DNA of 8,033 nucleotides, taken from NCBI GenBank assembly GCA_937881145.1, contig CALGFL010000525.1:1-8033 (forward strand). Reading direction: 5' to 3'. Below the pieces are notes generated by a model. That model was not told the origin of the DNA. It worked only from the letters and a program-made list of their open reading frames with translations, and made no database searches. The stretch comes from an uncultured Bordetella sp. GTDB taxonomy: Bacteria > Pseudomonadota > Gammaproteobacteria > Burkholderiales > Burkholderiaceae_B. Shown here one piece after another: positions 6,302-8,033 of the stretch. The stretch's first letter is position 1, and each line of letters starts with the position of its first letter. Made by a program: the position numbers and the translations under genes.

Positions 6302-7903
6302 TCAGCTGGTCCGGAGCATGCTCTGCATCGTCGCCTCGGTCTGCCGCTTGTCGAGCGCGCAGCGCATCGCGCACCACAGCACGATGAGGCTCCATACCGT
6401 CACGATCAGGATGTCCCAGCCGAACGGGATCACGTTCCTGCCGCCGCCGATGTTGCCCAGGTACGACAGGATCCAGAGGCCGCCGAACCAGGGCAGCAGC
6501 CACGAGATGTGCTTCCAGCCGAACTCGGACGCCGGGCGGCGGGCGACGAAGTGATAGTGGATCGCATAGATCGCAAAGCCGATCGCGGCCATCAGGAACA
6601 GGAAATTGTTCGTTCGGAACCCGGTCCAGTAGACGACCAGGTTGCTGGCGACGAAAGCGGCCGTCGCAACGAGCGTTGCCGCCCGCAGACGGAACGGACG
6701 CTTCATGTCGGGCAGGTTGCGTCGCAGTACGAGCAGCGCGATCGGGCCGAGACCGAATGTCAGCACCGTGATCGACGTGATGAAGCCGACCATCTGCTGC
6801 CACGCGGGGAACGGCGCGAGGAAGATCACACCGACCACCCACATCGCGAGCACGGACACCCACGGAATCTGGTTGCCGTTCAGGCGCGCGAGCAATGACG
6901 GACCGGCTTTCAGTTCTGCCGCGGCAAACAGGATGCGCGAGCCGCCCGTCATGTAGATCAGGCCCGTGCCCCCCGGCGACACATACGCGTCGATGTACAG
7001 CAGTGTCGCCATCCAGCCCAGGCCGAGCGTCGCGGCGAGGCCGGCGAACGGGCCCATCTCGCCCGTGAACGTCAGGTTCGACCAGCCCTTGGCCAGATCC
7101 TGCGGCGCGAGGGCCCTCAGGAACGCATACTGCAGCAGTATGTAGAGCACAGCCGACAGCAGCACCGAGCCGATCACCGCGAGCGGAATATTGCGCTGCG
7201 GGTTGCGGCTTTCGCCGCCGAGGTCGATCGCCGTGCGAAAGCCCAGGTAGCTGAAGACAACGCCGGCCGCCGGCAGCGCGGTGAAGATGCCTTCCATTTT
7301 GAACGTGCCGGGCGCCGCGTGCATGACGCCCCACGGCTTGCTTGCGGTGATCAGCCCGACGACCGTGACCAACGGCACGAAGAGCTTCCACCAGGTGATC
7401 GTCGAATTCACGTTCATCAGCCAGCGGATCATCATCAGGTTCAGCAGCGCCATCAGGCCGAGCAGCGCCGCGCACGTGATGAAGCCGATGCCTGTCAGGA
7501 GCCCGGAGTTGCCCGGTTGGAGGAAATACGGCAGGTAGTTGTTCGCATAGGTGACGATCGCTTCCGCTTCGACGGATGGAATCGGCGCATAGGCGAGAAA
7601 GAGCAGCCAGCACCAGATCCGGCCCAGACCGTCGCCGTGAGAGGCGTGGCTCATGTGCACGAGTGCGCCGCTTTTCGGAAAGAGCGATGCCAGTTCGGAA
7701 AAGCACAGCGCGATCAGCAGGATGATGATCGCGCCGAGTATCCAGGTCGCGATGCTCCATGGCCCCGCGATCCGCGATGCGTGATAGGCGCCGAATAGCC
7801 AGCCGGACCCTACGATGCTCGTCGTGCTGGCGAACAACAGGCCGATGATTCCTGCGTCGCGCCGTAGTTTTCCTTCCAGGGCGATGGATGACGGTGTGTT
7901 CAT
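6302..7903 (-). CDS. APC-superfamily amino acid transporter, YveA (aspartate-proton symporter)-like
   Basis: A 533-residue inner-membrane permease with about twelve hydrophobic segments. The TM1 unwound-helix motif GSGWLF lies at 32-37, where APC transporters bind the amino acid backbone. The TM6 consensus lies at 214-240 (VVFSYLGF, then GGESRNPQRNIP). A later SPGGTG at 309-314, APFPAW at 363-368, KRPFRL at 401-406 and VYWTGF at 424-429 resemble, from memory, the Bacillus subtilis YveA aspartate-proton symporter group. Amino acid uptake, possibly of acidic amino acids, is the inference; the exact substrate is not proven. ATG 7903 has AGGAGA five bases upstream, a strong and unambiguous start. 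The C-terminus ends in a short hydrophilic tail. It is a single-gene unit on the minus strand, convergent with the chemoreceptor gene and 54 bases from it. No partner enzyme or regulator is visible, though the upstream side is cut by the window edge. Confidence 0.92.
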   Translation of the reverse strand: MNTPSSIALEGKLRRDAGIIGLLFASTTSIVGSGWLFGAYHASRIAGPWSIATWILGAIIILLIALCFSELASLFPKSGALVHMSHASHGDGLGRIWCWLLFLAYAPIPSVEAEAIVTYANNYLPYFLQPGNSGLLTGIGFITCAALLGLMALLNLMMIRWLMNVNSTITWWKLFVPLVTVVGLITASKPWGVMHAAPGTFKMEGIFTALPAAGVVFSYLGFRTAIDLGGESRNPQRNIPLAVIGSVLLSAVLYILLQYAFLRALAPQDLAKGWSNLTFTGEMGPFAGLAATLGLGWMATLLYIDAYVSPGGTGLIYMTGGSRILFAAAELKAGPSLLARLNGNQIPWVSVLAMWVVGVIFLAPFPAWQQMVGFITSITVLTFGLGPIALLVLRRNLPDMKRPFRLRAATLVATAAFVASNLVVYWTGFRTNNFLFLMAAIGFAIYAIHYHFVARRPASEFGWKHISWLLPWFGGLWILSYLGNIGGGRNVIPFGWDILIVTVWSLIVLWCAMRCALDKRQTEATMQSMLRTS

Positions 7904-8033
7904 GCGTATCTCCTAGTGCCAATGACTACTTTTGATTGCCTTGGTTATCCTTTTTATTGAAGTGGCCCCTGTTGGCCGTACGAAAATCGGCCGCGCGGCT
8001 GCACGGCATCCAGGGACGTGCCGGGTGGCGGGA
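7904..8033 (-). promoter_or_regulatory. Upstream region of the amino acid transporter
   Basis: 130 bases up to the window edge. The part next to the gene is A/T-rich, as expected for a promoter, and holds the ribosome site AGGAGA (7914-7909). Further out, GGCCG (7974-7978) and CGGCC (7988-7992) form an inverted repeat around nine bases, which could be an operator or a leader hairpin. I cannot pick a confident -35/-10 pair, and no coding frame is supported. Confidence 0.35.

Noticed and set aside
7897..7921. TGGCAC on the minus strand just before the transporter gene as a sigma-54 -24 element
   Set aside because: No GC-type -12 element follows at the required spacing, and it lies too close to the start codon.
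6234..7922. A 562-codon minus-strand frame over the amino acid transporter
   Set aside because: It is out of frame with a well-conserved twelve-helix permease that has a strong ribosome site. The alternative translation is Arg/Pro/His-rich and not membrane-like.

Overview
The window looks like an ordinary stretch of chromosome from a high-GC betaproteobacterium, most likely of the Burkholderiales. I infer this from the strongly G/C-biased third codon positions, the style of the chemoreceptor signalling domain, and a tRNA-Ala with anticodon CGC. I cannot assign a genus from the sequence alone. I see no transposase, integrase, CRISPR array, phage module or toxin-antitoxin pair.

Layout from left to right. 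(1) Bases 1-1112, plus strand: the C-terminal three quarters of a YfcC/DcuC-type membrane carrier, cut by the left edge. (2) A 26-base convergent gap with a hairpin. (3) Bases 1139-2560, minus strand: a PAS-PAS-GGDEF diguanylate cyclase. (4) Bases 2624-3247, minus strand: a TetR-family repressor, co-directional with and 63 bases upstream of the cyclase. (5) A 70-base divergent control region carrying a perfect palindrome with GTAC-containing arms. A second, imperfect copy of the palindrome covers the repressor's own start codon. (6) Bases 3318-3965, plus strand: a beta-class glutathione S-transferase. (7) Bases 3981-4056: tRNA-Ala(CGC), whose likely -10 box overlaps the transferase stop codon. 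(8) Bases 4057-4513: a 457-base stretch with no convincing protein gene. It contains predicted RNA hairpins and a strong Rho-independent terminator. (9) Bases 4514-6247, plus strand: a methyl-accepting chemotaxis protein. (10) Bases 6302-7903, minus strand: an APC-superfamily amino acid transporter resembling YveA aspartate-proton symporters. (11) Bases 7904-8033: its upstream region.

Functionally these are several small independent units rather than one pathway. The clearest regulatory unit is the divergent TetR/GST pair, probably a detoxification switch in which the repressor controls itself and the transferase. The cyclase lies downstream of the repressor on the same strand and may be partly co-transcribed with it. 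The cyclase and the chemoreceptor both bear on motility and lifestyle decisions, but nothing in the sequence links them directly. I found no clearly new system. The observations most worth a second look are the paired operator-like palindromes and the structured, terminator-ended tail after the tRNA.
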